From NCBI RefSeq assembly GCF_000467185.1, contig NZ_BATM01000045.1, positions 1-64,000 of the forward strand: a stretch of 64,000 nucleotides of DNA, in the 5' to 3' direction. Source of the DNA: Vibrio ezurae NBRC 102218 (GTDB taxonomy: Bacteria; Pseudomonadota; Gammaproteobacteria; Enterobacterales; Vibrionaceae). Made by a program: the position numbers and the translations under genes. Below, one piece after another: positions 30,396 to 39,001 of the stretch. Position 1 is the stretch's first letter. Each line of letters starts with the position of its first letter. The notes beneath the pieces were generated by a model. The model was not told the origin of the DNA, did no database searches, and saw only the letters and a program-made list of their open reading frames with translations.

Positions 30396-30815
30396 TTACT
30401 TGTAAACATCCCCGTAATCATTCTTGCCGTCATTACCCTTTAAGCAGCCACATTCAACAAAGATCCATACACCGCAGACCAAAGCAATCAATGACAATAT
30501 ACGAGATACGCCATCGCCCGTTTCTGCCTGCGCTGAAAATGGTACTAATAGGCGGCCAATTATGAGGGGGATGCTAAGCAGCAAAAAGCGATTTGATTTA
30601 TTGCGATCATGCCAACGTTTTGCGGTCATCGCTAAATCTGGATAAAACAAAATCAGAGATAAAAACGGAATAGCGTACAGCGCAAGACCCGGCGAAAAAT
30701 GGGCTAATATAGACCCAACCGTCGAAAGAAAAAGATAGTAGCTAATATTCCAAATCCAGAACTGCTTGCGCCCTATGCGTCCATCAAATGAAAATAATAA
30801 AAATTTATAGTCCAT
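30396..30815 (-). CDS. DUF805 family inner-membrane protein
   Basis: A 139-aa membrane protein. The start MDYKFLLFSFDGRIGRKQFW is a hallmark of DUF805, with the conserved GR-x-x-FW motif. It has three or four hydrophobic segments and a short conserved KRWHDRNKS between them. The C-terminus is CLKGNDGKNDYGDVYK. The function of the family is unknown. It is downstream of the tautomerase-like gene on the same strand with a 93-bp gap, so they could be co-transcribed. Confidence 0.85.
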   Translation of the reverse strand: MDYKFLLFSFDGRIGRKQFWIWNISYYLFLSTVGSILAHFSPGLALYAIPFLSLILFYPDLAMTAKRWHDRNKSNRFLLLSIPLIIGRLLVPFSAQAETGDGVSRILSLIALVCGVWIFVECGCLKGNDGKNDYGDVYK

Positions 30816-30908
30816 GCTGAATTCCTAAAGATGATACTCATCACGCTAAGTACGTGATCAAAAATTCTAACGCCGTTATCGAGTATGTTAACAAGCTAGA
30901 ATGACCCG

Positions 30909-31271
30909 TTATTTAGTAAGATTGGTATTACATCGCCTATTAAAGCATTCTTGATCCATATCCCTAACATCAACACTCAAGCTTCCCACCCAATTTGCTT
31001 GCTCTACTAGCAACTGGAAAATGCGGTCAGACAATGCTTTCTTCTGCTCTGGAGTGCGCCCTTCAATGAGCTCAATACTGATATGAATAAAATTGTGCTG
31101 GTCTTCACTTTCGCCGATCAACCACAAATGGGTACGTAAGGTACGCGACCGAATTGAATTACACTCAAATAGATCACTGTCTATCATGATCTGATGCATG
31201 TCTTGCAGCATGCTATGAATATTCAACCGCCCTTCTAGAGCATCACTGTACTCCATAATTAAGTTAGGCAT
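30909..31271 (-). CDS. CHMI-family tautomerase (5-carboxymethyl-2-hydroxymuconate isomerase-like)
   Basis: A 120-aa small protein resembling HpaF-type isomerases of the tautomerase superfamily, which use the N-terminal proline as catalytic base. The open frame continues upstream to a start at 31301, but ATG 31271 gives MPNLIMEYSDALEGR. Placing Pro directly after Met exposes the catalytic Pro1, so I choose this start. HISIELIEGRTPEQKKALSD is the typical helix entry. No other homoprotocatechuate-degradation genes are near, so the true substrate is uncertain; it may be a stand-alone tautomerase. Confidence 0.78.
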   Translation of the reverse strand: MPNLIMEYSDALEGRLNIHSMLQDMHQIMIDSDLFECNSIRSRTLRTHLWLIGESEDQHNFIHISIELIEGRTPEQKKALSDRIFQLLVEQANWVGSLSVDVRDMDQECFNRRCNTNLTK

Positions 31272-31498
31272 AACAAACACTTCCTTGAAACAAATACTCA
31301 TCCTGATGGATATAGACCATACACTAAACAGCGCATATGGATGTCAATTTCTGAATATTTTTGCCAATGAGATCACCTAGCGATTTTTGCTTACAAACTG
31401 AACTGAATAAGAAATCATTGCTTTCATGATCTATAGACTTTTATCTGTTATATTCATTTACAGCGTATATTTTTTACTAATTTAGAAGGGAGTATTTT

Positions 31499-32272
31499 AT
31501 GCGTCATCCTGTAGTTATGGGAAACTGGAAACTAAACGGTTCCAAAGAAATGGTAGTAGATCTACTGACTGGCTTAAATGCTGAGTTAGAAGGCGTAACG
31601 GGTGTTGATGTTGCAGTGGCTCCACCAGCACTGTTCATTGACCTAGCAGAACGTACTTTGACGGATGCAGGTAGTGCAATCATCCTTGGTGCACAAAACA
31701 CAGATATTAATAACCAAGGTGCTTTCACAGGCGACACTTCACCAGCGATGCTAAAAGAGTTTGGGGCAACTCACATCATCATTGGTCACTCAGAACGTCG
31801 TGAATACCACAAAGAGTCAGACGAGTTCGTAGCACAAAAATTCGCTTTCCTAAAAGAAAATGACTTAACACCTGTACTTTGTATTGGTGAGTCTGAAGCA
31901 CAAAACGAAGCGGGTGAAACTGAAGCAGTATGTGCACGTCAAATTGACGCTGTCATCAACCTACTCGGTGCTGAAGCACTTAACGGTGCAATCATTGCCT
32001 ATGAACCAATCTGGGCTATCGGCACAGGTAAAGCAGCAACAGCTGATGATGCTCAACGCATCCACGCATCTATTCGTGCTCACATCGCTGAAAAGAACGC
32101 AGATGTCGCTAAGAACATCGTGATTCAATACGGCGGTTCTGTGAAGCCAGAAAATGCAGCCGCTTACTTTGCCCAACCAGACATCGATGGTGCTCTTGTG
32201 GGCGGTGCTGCGCTTGATGCGAAGAGCTTTGCCGCTATCGCTAAAGCAGCCGCAGTAGCTAAAGCACAATAA
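31499..32272 (+). CDS. tpiA: Triosephosphate isomerase
   Basis: TpiA interconverts dihydroxyacetone phosphate and glyceraldehyde-3-phosphate. The 257-aa TIM barrel has the N-terminal active-site Lys in GNWKLNGSK, catalytic His in IGHSERREY, catalytic Glu in [12 protein letters not shown] and the phosphate loop [10 protein letters not shown]. The start follows AGAAGGGAGTATTTT, a strong ribosome-binding site. It is convergent to pfkA, the next glycolytic gene. Confidence 0.98.
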   Translation: MRHPVVMGNWKLNGSKEMVVDLLTGLNAELEGVTGVDVAVAPPALFIDLAERTLTDAGSAIILGAQNTDINNQGAFTGDTSPAMLKEFGATHIIIGHSERREYHKESDEFVAQKFAFLKENDLTPVLCIGESEAQNEAGETEAVCARQIDAVINLLGAEALNGAIIAYEPIWAIGTGKAATADDAQRIHASIRAHIAEKNADVAKNIVIQYGGSVKPENAAAYFAQPDIDGALVGGAALDAKSFAAIAKAAAVAKAQ

Positions 32273-32296
32273 TCCGTCTTAAATGACAGTGAATAA

Positions 32297-32321
32297 AGGT
32301 CAGCTTCGGCTGGCCTTTTTT
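32297..32321 (+). terminator. Rho-independent terminator after tpiA
   Basis: AGGTCAGC and GCTGGCCT pair around a TTCG tetraloop, followed by six T residues. Confidence 0.92.
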
Positions 32322-32333
32322 GTTTTTAGGGTA

Positions 32334-32363
32334 CAAAAACAAAAACAAAAACAAAAACAAAAA
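32334..32363. repeat. (CAAAAA)5 hexanucleotide tandem repeat
   Basis: Five exact CAAAAA units occupy the space between the tpiA and pfkA terminators and run into the A-tract of the second. Such slippage-prone arrays vary in length between strains. In the pfkA direction it reads TTTTTG repeats just past the terminator. Confidence 0.95.
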
Positions 32364-32388
32364 AACGCTACCAAAGGCAGCGTTTTTT
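32359..32388 (-). terminator. Terminator after pfkA
   Basis: AACGCT and AGCGTT pair (with CC/GG inside and one mismatch) around AAA, flanked by A- and T-runs. It works for pfkA and may back up tpiA termination. Confidence 0.82.
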
Positions 32389-32413
32389 ATTCAACAGTTG
32401 CTATGTAATGAGC

Positions 32414-33376
32414 TTAGAAAAGCTCATCCGCAACGGTATAAAGATCATTGCGAACCGGGCGACGCATGTTTTCAATTGCATCAATGATGTCGTGATGAAC
32501 CAACTCTTCTTTTTGGATACCCACACAACGTCCACCATGACCTTCTAGAAGAAGGTGTACAGCGTAGTTACCCATGCGAGAGGCCAAGATACGGTCAAAT
32601 GCCGTAGGGCGACCGCCACGTTGGATATGACCAAGAACCGTTGCACGAGTCTCACGTCCAGTGGCCGTTTCAATATCTTTAGCCAACTCATTGGCGTCAA
32701 ACATAAGCTCAGTCAACGCAATAATAGCGTGCTTTTTGCCTTTTTTGATGCCTTCTTCAATATTGGCAATCAGCTCTTCTTTGCTCCACTGGCGCTCAGG
32801 AGTAATGATGTATTCACAACCACCCGCAATCGCTGACATCAATGTCAGATCACCACAATGGCGTCCCATGATTTCAACAATAGAGATACGCTGATGAGAA
32901 GATGAGGTATCACGTAGACGGTCAATCGCGTCAATAACAGTATTAAGCGCCGTTAAATAACCAATCGTGTAGTCAGTACCTGCGATATCGTTATCAATAG
33001 TGCCTGGCAGACCAATACATGGATAACCCATTTCAGTGAGCTTCTTCGCCCCCATGTAAGAACCATCACCACCAACAACGACTAACGCTTCGATGCCATG
33101 CTCTTTAAGGTTTTCAATCGCTTTGGCACGTACTTCTTCGTCTTTAAACTCAGGAAAACGAGCTGAACCTAGGAATGTACCGCCTTTGTTAATCACATCC
33201 GAGACACTCGAACGACCTAATTTTTCAATACGGTTTTCATACAAGCCTTGGTAGCCATCGTAGATGCCATATACCTCAACACCTTTTGACAACGCTGTAC
33301 GTACAACCCCTCGTACCGCAGCATTCATACCTGGTGCGTCACCACCACTTGTTAGTACACCAATTTTTTTAATCAT
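32414..33376 (-). CDS. pfkA: 6-phosphofructokinase
   Basis: PfkA phosphorylates fructose-6-phosphate, the committed step of glycolysis, allosterically controlled by ADP/PEP. Motifs: ATP site [19 protein letters not shown] at the N-terminus, [14 protein letters not shown], catalytic [15 protein letters not shown] and [13 protein letters not shown] use ATG 33376 (MIKKIGVL), giving 320 aa, exactly the E. coli length, with GAGGGG five bases upstream. The frame extends to a TTG at 33388 without support. AAAGTTA-type repeats lie about 160-230 bp upstream. Confidence 0.97.
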   Translation of the reverse strand: MIKKIGVLTSGGDAPGMNAAVRGVVRTALSKGVEVYGIYDGYQGLYENRIEKLGRSSVSDVINKGGTFLGSARFPEFKDEEVRAKAIENLKEHGIEALVVVGGDGSYMGAKKLTEMGYPCIGLPGTIDNDIAGTDYTIGYLTALNTVIDAIDRLRDTSSSHQRISIVEIMGRHCGDLTLMSAIAGGCEYIITPERQWSKEELIANIEEGIKKGKKHAIIALTELMFDANELAKDIETATGRETRATVLGHIQRGGRPTAFDRILASRMGNYAVHLLLEGHGGRCVGIQKEELVHHDIIDAIENMRRPVRNDLYTVADELF

Positions 33377-33532
33377 GTTGCCCCTCAATTATTGGGATAG
33401 ATCTAATTTATATTTTAATTTTAATTGCCTTGTCATCGGCAAGAATTCTATTCGTTTCGCTCGAGTCCCCTTCTGACTCAATTGAGCAAAACTCTAAATC
33501 TTTCTCTTAATTAGAGTATTACAGTTTCCTTC

Positions 33533-33608
33533 AAAGTTAAGGTTGATTCAAATCAGAATACGAAAACTTAACTTTCACCTTCCAAGATAGCTAACTTTGA
33601 CTAACTTT
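33533..33608. repeat. Cluster of AAAGTTA/TAACTTT motifs upstream of pfkA
   Basis: AAAGTTAAG (33533-33541) and its exact inverse CTTAACTTT (33567-33575) are followed by a tandem CTAACTTTGA/CTAACTTTCA (33591-33610). Four copies of the 7-mer within 76 bp suggest an operator array in the 261-bp pfkA-fieF gap. The binding protein is unknown. Confidence 0.5.
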
Positions 33609-33637
33609 CATAAACAATTCGTCGCCGACCTGTACCG

Positions 33638-34534
33638 TTATTTGTGCTGCATCTCGTATTTTTCAATTACAGAAAGTGGATCTTGATGAATAAGCACATC
33701 ACAACTATCAAAATGCTGATTTAGCCTATGCTCTACTTCGTCTGCGATGTGGTGAGCATCTATCAAAGGCAGCTGATCATCAAGCTCTAGATGTAACTGG
33801 ATAAAACGAGTTGGCCCCGATTGGCGAGTTCTCAAATCATGAATACCATGTACCCTATCGACTGAATTGACGATCTGTTCAATTTCCTGCAATTCAGAAT
33901 CAGGCAACTGACGATCCAGCAACACTTGCACGGCTTCAGCAATCATTTTAAACGCGCTAACCAATATGAACACACCAATGCCTATGGCAAAAATAGCATC
34001 GGCTTGGGAGAAACCAAACATACTCAAAGCCAAAGCCAATAAAATGGCCGCATTCATATAAAGGTCCGTTTGATAGTGCAGAGAATCAGCGGCGATGGCT
34101 TGGCTACCCGTTTGTCGAACAACGTGCTTCTGAAAGAGCACCAACCCAAAAGTAATCACCATAGCAAATAAGCTGACATAGATACCCAACTCAGGTTGAT
34201 GAAGCTCTTGCGGGCGGAAGAAACGATCAAAGCCACTGAGAATCAAGAAAAATGCGGAGCCAGAAATAAACATAGACTGAGCTAAAGCCGCTAACGACTC
34301 CGCCTTGCCATGACCAAACGTATGCTCATCATCGGCGGGTTGCAGTGCGTATTTAAGGACCACTAAATTGATGGTAGAGGCGGCGATATCAAGCAAAGAA
34401 TCCACCACCGAGGCCAATAAGCTCACCGAGCCCGTTACCCACCAAATGGCAATTTTAACTATCAAGAGTAAAGTTGCGACCAATGTGGCTGACCACGCAG
34501 CAATCGTTACTAATTTCTTATATCGTGGGTTCAT
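33638..34534 (-). CDS. fieF: Cation diffusion facilitator FieF
   Basis: FieF is an inner-membrane Zn2+/Fe2+:H+ antiporter that detoxifies excess metal. The 298-aa protein, from ATG 34534 ([14 protein letters not shown]), has six hydrophobic segments. Metal site A is built from DSLLD in the second helix and HYQTD in the fifth; the [12 protein letters not shown] loop carries the second site. The C-terminal cytoplasmic domain contains [20 protein letters not shown]. Upstream in-frame residues to 34570 lack support. It neighbours pfkA as in enteric genomes. Confidence 0.95.
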   Translation of the reverse strand: MNPRYKKLVTIAAWSATLVATLLLIVKIAIWWVTGSVSLLASVVDSLLDIAASTINLVVLKYALQPADDEHTFGHGKAESLAALAQSMFISGSAFFLILSGFDRFFRPQELHQPELGIYVSLFAMVITFGLVLFQKHVVRQTGSQAIAADSLHYQTDLYMNAAILLALALSMFGFSQADAIFAIGIGVFILVSAFKMIAEAVQVLLDRQLPDSELQEIEQIVNSVDRVHGIHDLRTRQSGPTRFIQLHLELDDQLPLIDAHHIADEVEHRLNQHFDSCDVLIHQDPLSVIEKYEMQHK

Positions 34535-34624
34535 AATTGTTATTGCAGTAAATTTACACAAAGTATACACCGAAACATAACATCGATGTAATCCTATGCT
34601 AGGGATAAGTGAGAGGGAAAACGG

Positions 34625-34777
34625 ATGAAAAAACGGTTGCTGAAACTCATAGAAAAATACGACGCGTGGTGCGAAAGTTTAGGGCTCACGCCAGAAAACA
34701 AACGCAGTTGCACCCCATACCGCCGCGATCCGGCAAGCATTAAAACTGAAACAACAAACAAAAAGCGCAACTCATAA
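34625..34777 (+). CDS. Small conserved protein, 50 aa (DUF5363-like)
   Basis: A short ORF with a good ribosome-binding site (GAGAGGGAAAACGG) in front of ATG 34625. The peptide starts [20 protein letters not shown] and continues [15 protein letters not shown], with a Lys-rich tail. From memory the LIxKYDxWCxxxGLTPExKRSCxP pattern is that of DUF5363, a family of small proteins in Vibrio and Pasteurellaceae; I could not check this. No signal peptide or membrane segment is seen; two Cys (16 and 29) are conserved-looking. Function unknown. It is divergent from fieF, which starts 90 bp to the left, and convergent to the CpxP-like gene. Confidence 0.7.
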   Translation: MKKRLLKLIEKYDAWCESLGLTPENKRSCTPYRRDPASIKTETTNKKRNS

Positions 34778-34788
34778 TAGCTGCGCTT
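34761..34788. terminator. Bidirectional terminator, small protein / CpxP-like gene
   Basis: AAGCGCA (34763-34769) pairs with TGCGCTT (34782-34788). On the minus strand it is followed by five T residues, so it mostly serves the CpxP-like gene. Confidence 0.65.
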
Positions 34789-34830
34789 CTTCGATAAAAA
34801 GGAAAATCTAGATTGTCTTAATGCAGAGAA

Positions 34831-35340
34831 TTAGCTGTCTTGTTTAGACATTTTCTTTTCCATTTTTTTCTGCATTTTCTGCTCACATTTTTGAGCTTTT
34901 TCTGCTCTCTTTTCGACCAGTTTTTGCTTTTGCTCAGCCGTAAGAACGTTCATCATGCGATGTGTTGTGCGCATTTGTTCAACCTTCATCGCCGTACGCT
35001 CTGCTACCATTGAAGAGGCCAGTTCTTTAGCTTTGGCTTCGTCAAAATTCGCTGCTAGAACCAATTGTTGCTCTTGATCCTTCATTGCTTTCATTTGTTG
35101 ACGCTTGTTTTCGCCGTTCGCTTTCTTCGAAGCACGCACTTCTTCACGAATGGTTTTCAGTTCGGTTTTTTGTGCATCGGTTAAATCCAATCCACGAAAT
35201 GCCTGTTTGCCCTGCATTTGAACGCGACACTCTTTTGCGCCCTTATCGCCACCTTTCTTACCATTAGCCATTACCGCGGTGCTACCCAACGTCAACGGAA
35301 CCATCATTGCTACAGCCAACCATTTCTTATTCATTGCCAT
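34831..35340 (-). CDS. CpxP/Spy-family periplasmic protein
   Basis: A 169-aa exported protein divergent from cpxRA. The signal peptide is about residues 1-25 (KKWLAVAMMVPLTLGSTAVMA). The mature protein is basic and helical, with the two LTxxQ motifs that define the CpxP/Spy/Zra family: LDLTDAQKTEL and NVLTAEQKQKL. CpxP inhibits the sensor CpxA and presents misfolded proteins for degradation; location and sequence suggest that role, but the tail is unusually Lys/Met-rich (QKKMEKKMSKQ). ATG 35340 has GAGG 8 bases upstream. It shares a CpxR box with cpxRA. Confidence 0.85.
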   Translation of the reverse strand: MAMNKKWLAVAMMVPLTLGSTAVMANGKKGGDKGAKECRVQMQGKQAFRGLDLTDAQKTELKTIREEVRASKKANGENKRQQMKAMKDQEQQLVLAANFDEAKAKELASSMVAERTAMKVEQMRTTHRMMNVLTAEQKQKLVEKRAEKAQKCEQKMQKKMEKKMSKQDS

Positions 35341-35434
35341 GAGAGATACCTCGATAGTTTAAAATGTTTTCACTACTGTTTTTAGTAGATGACTTTAGAA
35401 TAATAGACCCTATGTAAAGTGCGGTATGCGAAAC

Positions 35435-35449
35435 GTAAAGATAAGTAAA
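35435..35449. promoter_or_regulatory. CpxR box between cpxP-like gene and cpxRA
   Basis: GTAAA-GATAA-GTAAA matches the CpxR consensus GTAAA-N5-GTAAA exactly. A poorer copy, GTAAA-N5-GTATG, lies at 35414-35428. The position between divergent cpxP-like and cpxRA genes indicates positive autoregulation of the Cpx response. Confidence 0.85.
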
Positions 35450-35522
35450 TCACTCCCACCCACTTTACAATCCTCGTACAATCTAGGTATCAACAGATAT
35501 CCAGTAGAGTGAGATTACATTT

Positions 35523-36209
35523 ATGCCACACATTTTATTAGTCGATGACGACACCGAATTAACCGCTCTGCTTGAAGATATACTCACCTATGAAGGGTTT
35601 ACAGTTTCTCAAGCCAACAACGGTGTTGAGGGATTAGAAGCGGTCAATGACAGTATAGATCTGATATTACTCGATATCATGATGCCTAAAATGAGTGGCA
35701 TGGAGATGCTCAAACTTCTACGCGAAAAGTGGCAAACTCCGGTTCTTTTTTTAACGGCTAAGGGAGAAGAAATAGATAGAGTTATCGGCTTAGAACTTGG
35801 AGCGGACGATTTTTTACCTAAACCATTTAGTGATCGAGAATTATTGGCGCGTATCCGAGCGATATTACGCCGCACCCAAGGAGCGTCTTCTAGCCAAACG
35901 ACAAATGAGTCAAACAACGACATCGTTCTCAATATTGGCGCGCAAGAAGCTTACTGCCAAGATACCTTACTCGATCTCACCAGTACCGAGTTTTCACTAT
36001 TAGAGCTGTTCTTACGCCACCCTGGCACGACGCTAACCAAAGAAAATATTAGCGTAGAAGTGCTTGGCAAACGCCTTGCCGCCTTTGATCGCGCCGTTGA
36101 TATGCACGTATCTAATTTACGTAAAAAGCTTCCAGAAAGAGAAGATGGAAAACCTCGCATCAAAACATTGCGAGGTAAAGGATACCTATTTGTAGAGACA
36201 AGCCAATGA
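35523..36209 (+). CDS. cpxR: Response regulator CpxR
   Basis: CpxR is the OmpR/PhoB-type transcription factor of the envelope stress response. The 228-aa protein has a receiver domain (acidic pocket DDD at 8-10, phospho-acceptor Asp51 in LILLDIMMP, then LTAKGEEIDRVIGLELGADD) and a C-terminal winged helix (RAVDMHVSNLRKKLPERED). The start ATG follows GTGAGATTACATTT. Its stop overlaps the cpxA start by four bases (ATGA), so the pair is translationally coupled. Confidence 0.97.
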   Translation: MPHILLVDDDTELTALLEDILTYEGFTVSQANNGVEGLEAVNDSIDLILLDIMMPKMSGMEMLKLLREKWQTPVLFLTAKGEEIDRVIGLELGADDFLPKPFSDRELLARIRAILRRTQGASSSQTTNESNNDIVLNIGAQEAYCQDTLLDLTSTEFSLLELFLRHPGTTLTKENISVEVLGKRLAAFDRAVDMHVSNLRKKLPEREDGKPRIKTLRGKGYLFVETSQ

Positions 36210-37576
36210 AACTGCCTAAGTTCAACAGTTTTTATGGGCGTATCTTTGCCATTTTCTGGTTCACTATTTTAATGGTGCTACTGGCGGTGATTGGTCTACA
36301 GAAACTGGACCCACGTAAGTCTCACTCTATAAATACCTCTGCATTAAATAAAATCACTCATCTAGTCAGTACTGTAGAGCTAGAGCTCAATCATAGCTCT
36401 AGCCCCGCTAGCGCCCTAAAATCATTAGAGCGCCGACGTTTTGGCAGTAAAGATTTTCGTCTTTATCTCGTCAATACAGAAGGGGTATTAATCAGCAAGG
36501 AACACGGTACTCGACGTCAAGCCCTACAAGCGATGGCCGCGGAATACAGTAATACCCAAAAACCAAGTCAAAAACTATTTGGTCGCCATATGGTTGCTGG
36601 GCCCTTTCCGATTTATGTAAACGGCGAAAATTATCGAATCTACGCTGGGTTTACCGCTAAACGTTCGCCACCCTTGTTGTATATTCTGCTCGATGCCCCC
36701 TTTAAATTGATGCTCTTTATCATGGTGATCAGCACTCCTTTGTTGCTACTAAGCGCATGGAGCTTAAGCTTGCCTGCTCGTCGCTTAGAAGAAGCGGCAA
36801 AGCGTGTCACTCGTGGTGAATTTGAAGTAGACCCTAGCCTTGAGCAAGGCACGACAGAATTTAAGCAAACAGGAGAAAGCTTCAACCAGATGGTGTTGTC
36901 CATCAATCAAATGGTCTCGGGTCAGCAAAAACTCCTTTCTGATATTTCCCACGAACTGCGCTCACCATTAACCCGCTTAAGAATGGCCAATGCACTCGCG
37001 ACCAGAAAACAAGGCACATCTAAAGAACTAGAGCGCATTGAAACCGAAGCAGAAAGATTAGAGCAGATGATCAAAGATCTGTTGGGTTTATCGCGCATGC
37101 AGATAGACAGTCATCATAATCGTCTGCGTATTGATGCCCCTTCATTGTGGGACGATATGTTGTTGGACGCACAATTTGAAGCAGAACAAAACCAAATAGC
37201 ACTGACTTTTGAGCCTGTGCCTAATGTCTTTTTAGTCGGAAACCAGAAGCTATTAATCAGTGCATTTGAAAACATTGTGCGCAATGCGATCCGCTATGGT
37301 CAATCACACGTCAACGTACTATTTTCCGTATCAGCAGAGCAACTGACTTTCACCGTCGAAGACGATGGTCCCGGTGTACCCGAAGAAGAGCTAGAAAGTA
37401 TATTCCGTCCTTTCTACCGAGTTTCAACAGCCAGAGACCGAGACAGTGGTGGTACAGGTTTAGGCTTGGCGATTACTGAAAATGCCGTTTTACAACACAA
37501 TGGTACGATTGAAGCCAGTAAAAGTACCGCACTTGGCGGGTTAAAAATGACCATACATCTTCCGATTCAGGCATAG
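36206..37576 (+). CDS. cpxA: Sensor histidine kinase CpxA
   Basis: CpxA senses envelope damage and phosphorylates CpxR. The 456-aa protein has two transmembrane helices (about 10-30 and 165-190), a periplasmic sensor domain between them, a HAMP region (LPARRLEEAAKRVTRGEF), the H-box DISHELRSPLTRLRMA, the N-box (ENIVRNAIRY) and G boxes (VEDDGPGVP, GGTGLGLAI). It overlaps cpxR by four bases. No terminator is obvious before trmL, which begins 98 bp downstream. Confidence 0.97.
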   Translation: MKLPKFNSFYGRIFAIFWFTILMVLLAVIGLQKLDPRKSHSINTSALNKITHLVSTVELELNHSSSPASALKSLERRRFGSKDFRLYLVNTEGVLISKEHGTRRQALQAMAAEYSNTQKPSQKLFGRHMVAGPFPIYVNGENYRIYAGFTAKRSPPLLYILLDAPFKLMLFIMVISTPLLLLSAWSLSLPARRLEEAAKRVTRGEFEVDPSLEQGTTEFKQTGESFNQMVLSINQMVSGQQKLLSDISHELRSPLTRLRMANALATRKQGTSKELERIETEAERLEQMIKDLLGLSRMQIDSHHNRLRIDAPSLWDDMLLDAQFEAEQNQIALTFEPVPNVFLVGNQKLLISAFENIVRNAIRYGQSHVNVLFSVSAEQLTFTVEDDGPGVPEEELESIFRPFYRVSTARDRDSGGTGLGLAITENAVLQHNGTIEASKSTALGGLKMTIHLPIQA

Positions 37577-37674
37577 AATTGCACCGTGAACAAGGGGCCA
37601 GTCGCTGAGTTGTGCACCTGATGCCTATTTGGGTATATACTGCCCCGATAGACTATTTACCAACGTGACTACTT

Positions 37675-38151
37675 ATGTTTGATATCGCTTTATTCGAACC
37701 TGAAATTGCCCCTAACACGGGCAATATCATTCGCCTTTGTGCAAATTGTGGTGCCAATTTGCACCTTATTGAGCCTTTAGGCTTTGATCTTGAAGAGAAA
37801 AAAGTCAGACGTGCTGGCCTTGATTATCACGATCTTGCTCGAGTCACTCGCCACAAGAACTATCAAGCCTTTATCGACTTTTTAAATGAAAGAGATGGGG
37901 ATTACCGAATTTTTTCCTGTACGACAAAAACCACAGGCCATCATATTGATCCTCAGTATCAACAAGGCGATGTACTGTTATTTGGACCAGAAACTCGAGG
38001 GCTTCCTGCTGAGTTGATTGAATCTATGCCAATGGAACAACGTATTCGTATCCCTATGGTGGCGGATAGTCGTTCATTGAACCTGTCTAATGCCGTTGCC
38101 ATCATTGCATTTGAGGCGTGGCGTCAAATGGACTTTGGTGGCGCTGAATAA
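37675..38151 (+). CDS. trmL: tRNA (cytidine(34)-2'-O)-methyltransferase TrmL
   Basis: TrmL methylates the wobble ribose of tRNA-Leu isoacceptors. The 158-aa protein is a minimal SPOUT enzyme. The N-terminal motif is [20 protein letters not shown], and the C-terminal trefoil-knot motifs are [11 protein letters not shown] and [19 protein letters not shown]. coli TrmL (YibK) is 157 aa. It ends before the convergent fxsA, whose 3' coding end contains its terminator. Confidence 0.96.
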   Translation: MFDIALFEPEIAPNTGNIIRLCANCGANLHLIEPLGFDLEEKKVRRAGLDYHDLARVTRHKNYQAFIDFLNERDGDYRIFSCTTKTTGHHIDPQYQQGDVLLFGPETRGLPAELIESMPMEQRIRIPMVADSRSLNLSNAVAIIAFEAWRQMDFGGAE

Positions 38152-38174
38152 ACAGCACCACTATAAATAAGAGA

Positions 38175-38678
38175 TTAATTTAGACGATCTTTATCTTGGT
38201 CGTCTTTTTTCTCATACTCACCTTCAAATACATTTCCATCACCTTTCTCTTGGTTTTGGAATGGATTGCCCTGAAACGGACCACCCTGACCTGCATTGGT
38301 ATGAAAACCAGAATGCATGCCATTTACTTGCACTCTTTTCATTAATTGCTTGGCAATAATCGCTCGTGGTTTGGGCAATAATACGATCATGCCCAATGTG
38401 TCGGTCATAAACCCTGGAGTCAGTAACAACACACCTGCAACCGCCAACATCACACCCTCAACGATTTGCTGAGCAGGCAATTCACCCTGTTGCAAACGAG
38501 ACTGCACCGAAAGCAATGTCGCAATCCCCTGACTTCGTACTAAAGACGCGCCAATCAAAGCGGTAAAGATGACAAGGAATATTGTCGTCCAAAAGCCAAG
38601 AAATCCACCTACTTGAATAAATAGGCCAATCTCTACTATTGGCACCAATATAAATAACAACAATAAAATAGGAAACAC
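38175..38678 (-). CDS. fxsA: FxsA family membrane protein
   Basis: FxsA is a small inner-membrane protein that, in E. coli, counters exclusion of phage T7 by F plasmids; its native role is unclear. The 167-aa protein has four hydrophobic segments. Typical sequence is LLFILVPIVEIGLFIQVGG at the start, LVRSQGIATLLS, and LLLTPGFMTDTLGMIVLLP. The C-terminal tail is polar and acidic (EYEKKDDQDKDRLN). It sits divergent from aspA, as part of the fxsA-aspA-dcuA grouping seen in enterics, though groES is far away here. Confidence 0.92.
   Translation of the reverse strand: MFPILLLLFILVPIVEIGLFIQVGGFLGFWTTIFLVIFTALIGASLVRSQGIATLLSVQSRLQQGELPAQQIVEGVMLAVAGVLLLTPGFMTDTLGMIVLLPKPRAIIAKQLMKRVQVNGMHSGFHTNAGQGGPFQGNPFQNQEKGDGNVFEGEYEKKDDQDKDRLN
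38182..38211 (+). terminator. Terminator for trmL inside the fxsA 3' coding end
   Basis: AGACGA (38182-38187) pairs with TCGTCT (38200-38205) and is followed by a run of T. It overlaps the last codons of the opposite-strand fxsA, so one stretch encodes both. Confidence 0.55.
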
Positions 38679-38762
38679 ATATCCTCCTCAAAATTAGGGG
38701 CTCAGTTTAAGACCAAACAGGGGGCAAGCTCAATTGTTATATCGCGCTTAAGGGGCTGCATG

Positions 38763-38778
38763 TGTGAGTCACCTCACT
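38763..38778. promoter_or_regulatory. CRP-binding site candidate, fxsA/aspA intergenic region
   Basis: TGTGA-GTCACC-TCACT differs from the CRP consensus TGTGA-N6-TCACA at one position. It lies in the 323-bp fxsA-aspA gap, 239 bp before the aspA ATG. aspA is CRP-activated in E. coli, but the long distance implies an upstream promoter and a long leader. The rest of the gap shows no gene. Confidence 0.65.
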
Positions 38779-39001
38779 CCTAGAGCATTTCAGCCTCAAT
38801 CTCTCATAAACTTATCAAGTTTAGGTGCCAAAAGTGATCCGTTTAAGAGTTTTTTCAACACAGTTTAGTATCATTAAGTTTCATAAAATCTAGTCTGATT
38901 TTAATACTAAAAAAACGCTCGAATGGACTCATCAAAATTGCTCAGCACCTTGCAAATTGTGCTGTCAAATATTCAACATTTCCGAGAAAAAGGTCCATGC
39001 T

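Noticed and set aside
32334..32400. CRISPR-like repeats around the CAAAAA array
   Set aside because: Simple hexamer tandem repeat without spacers or cas genes.
34758..34830. CpxQ-like small RNA from the 3' end of the CpxP-like gene
   Set aside because: There is a terminator but nothing resembling a conserved CpxQ seed, and I cannot verify Hfq-dependent processing from sequence.
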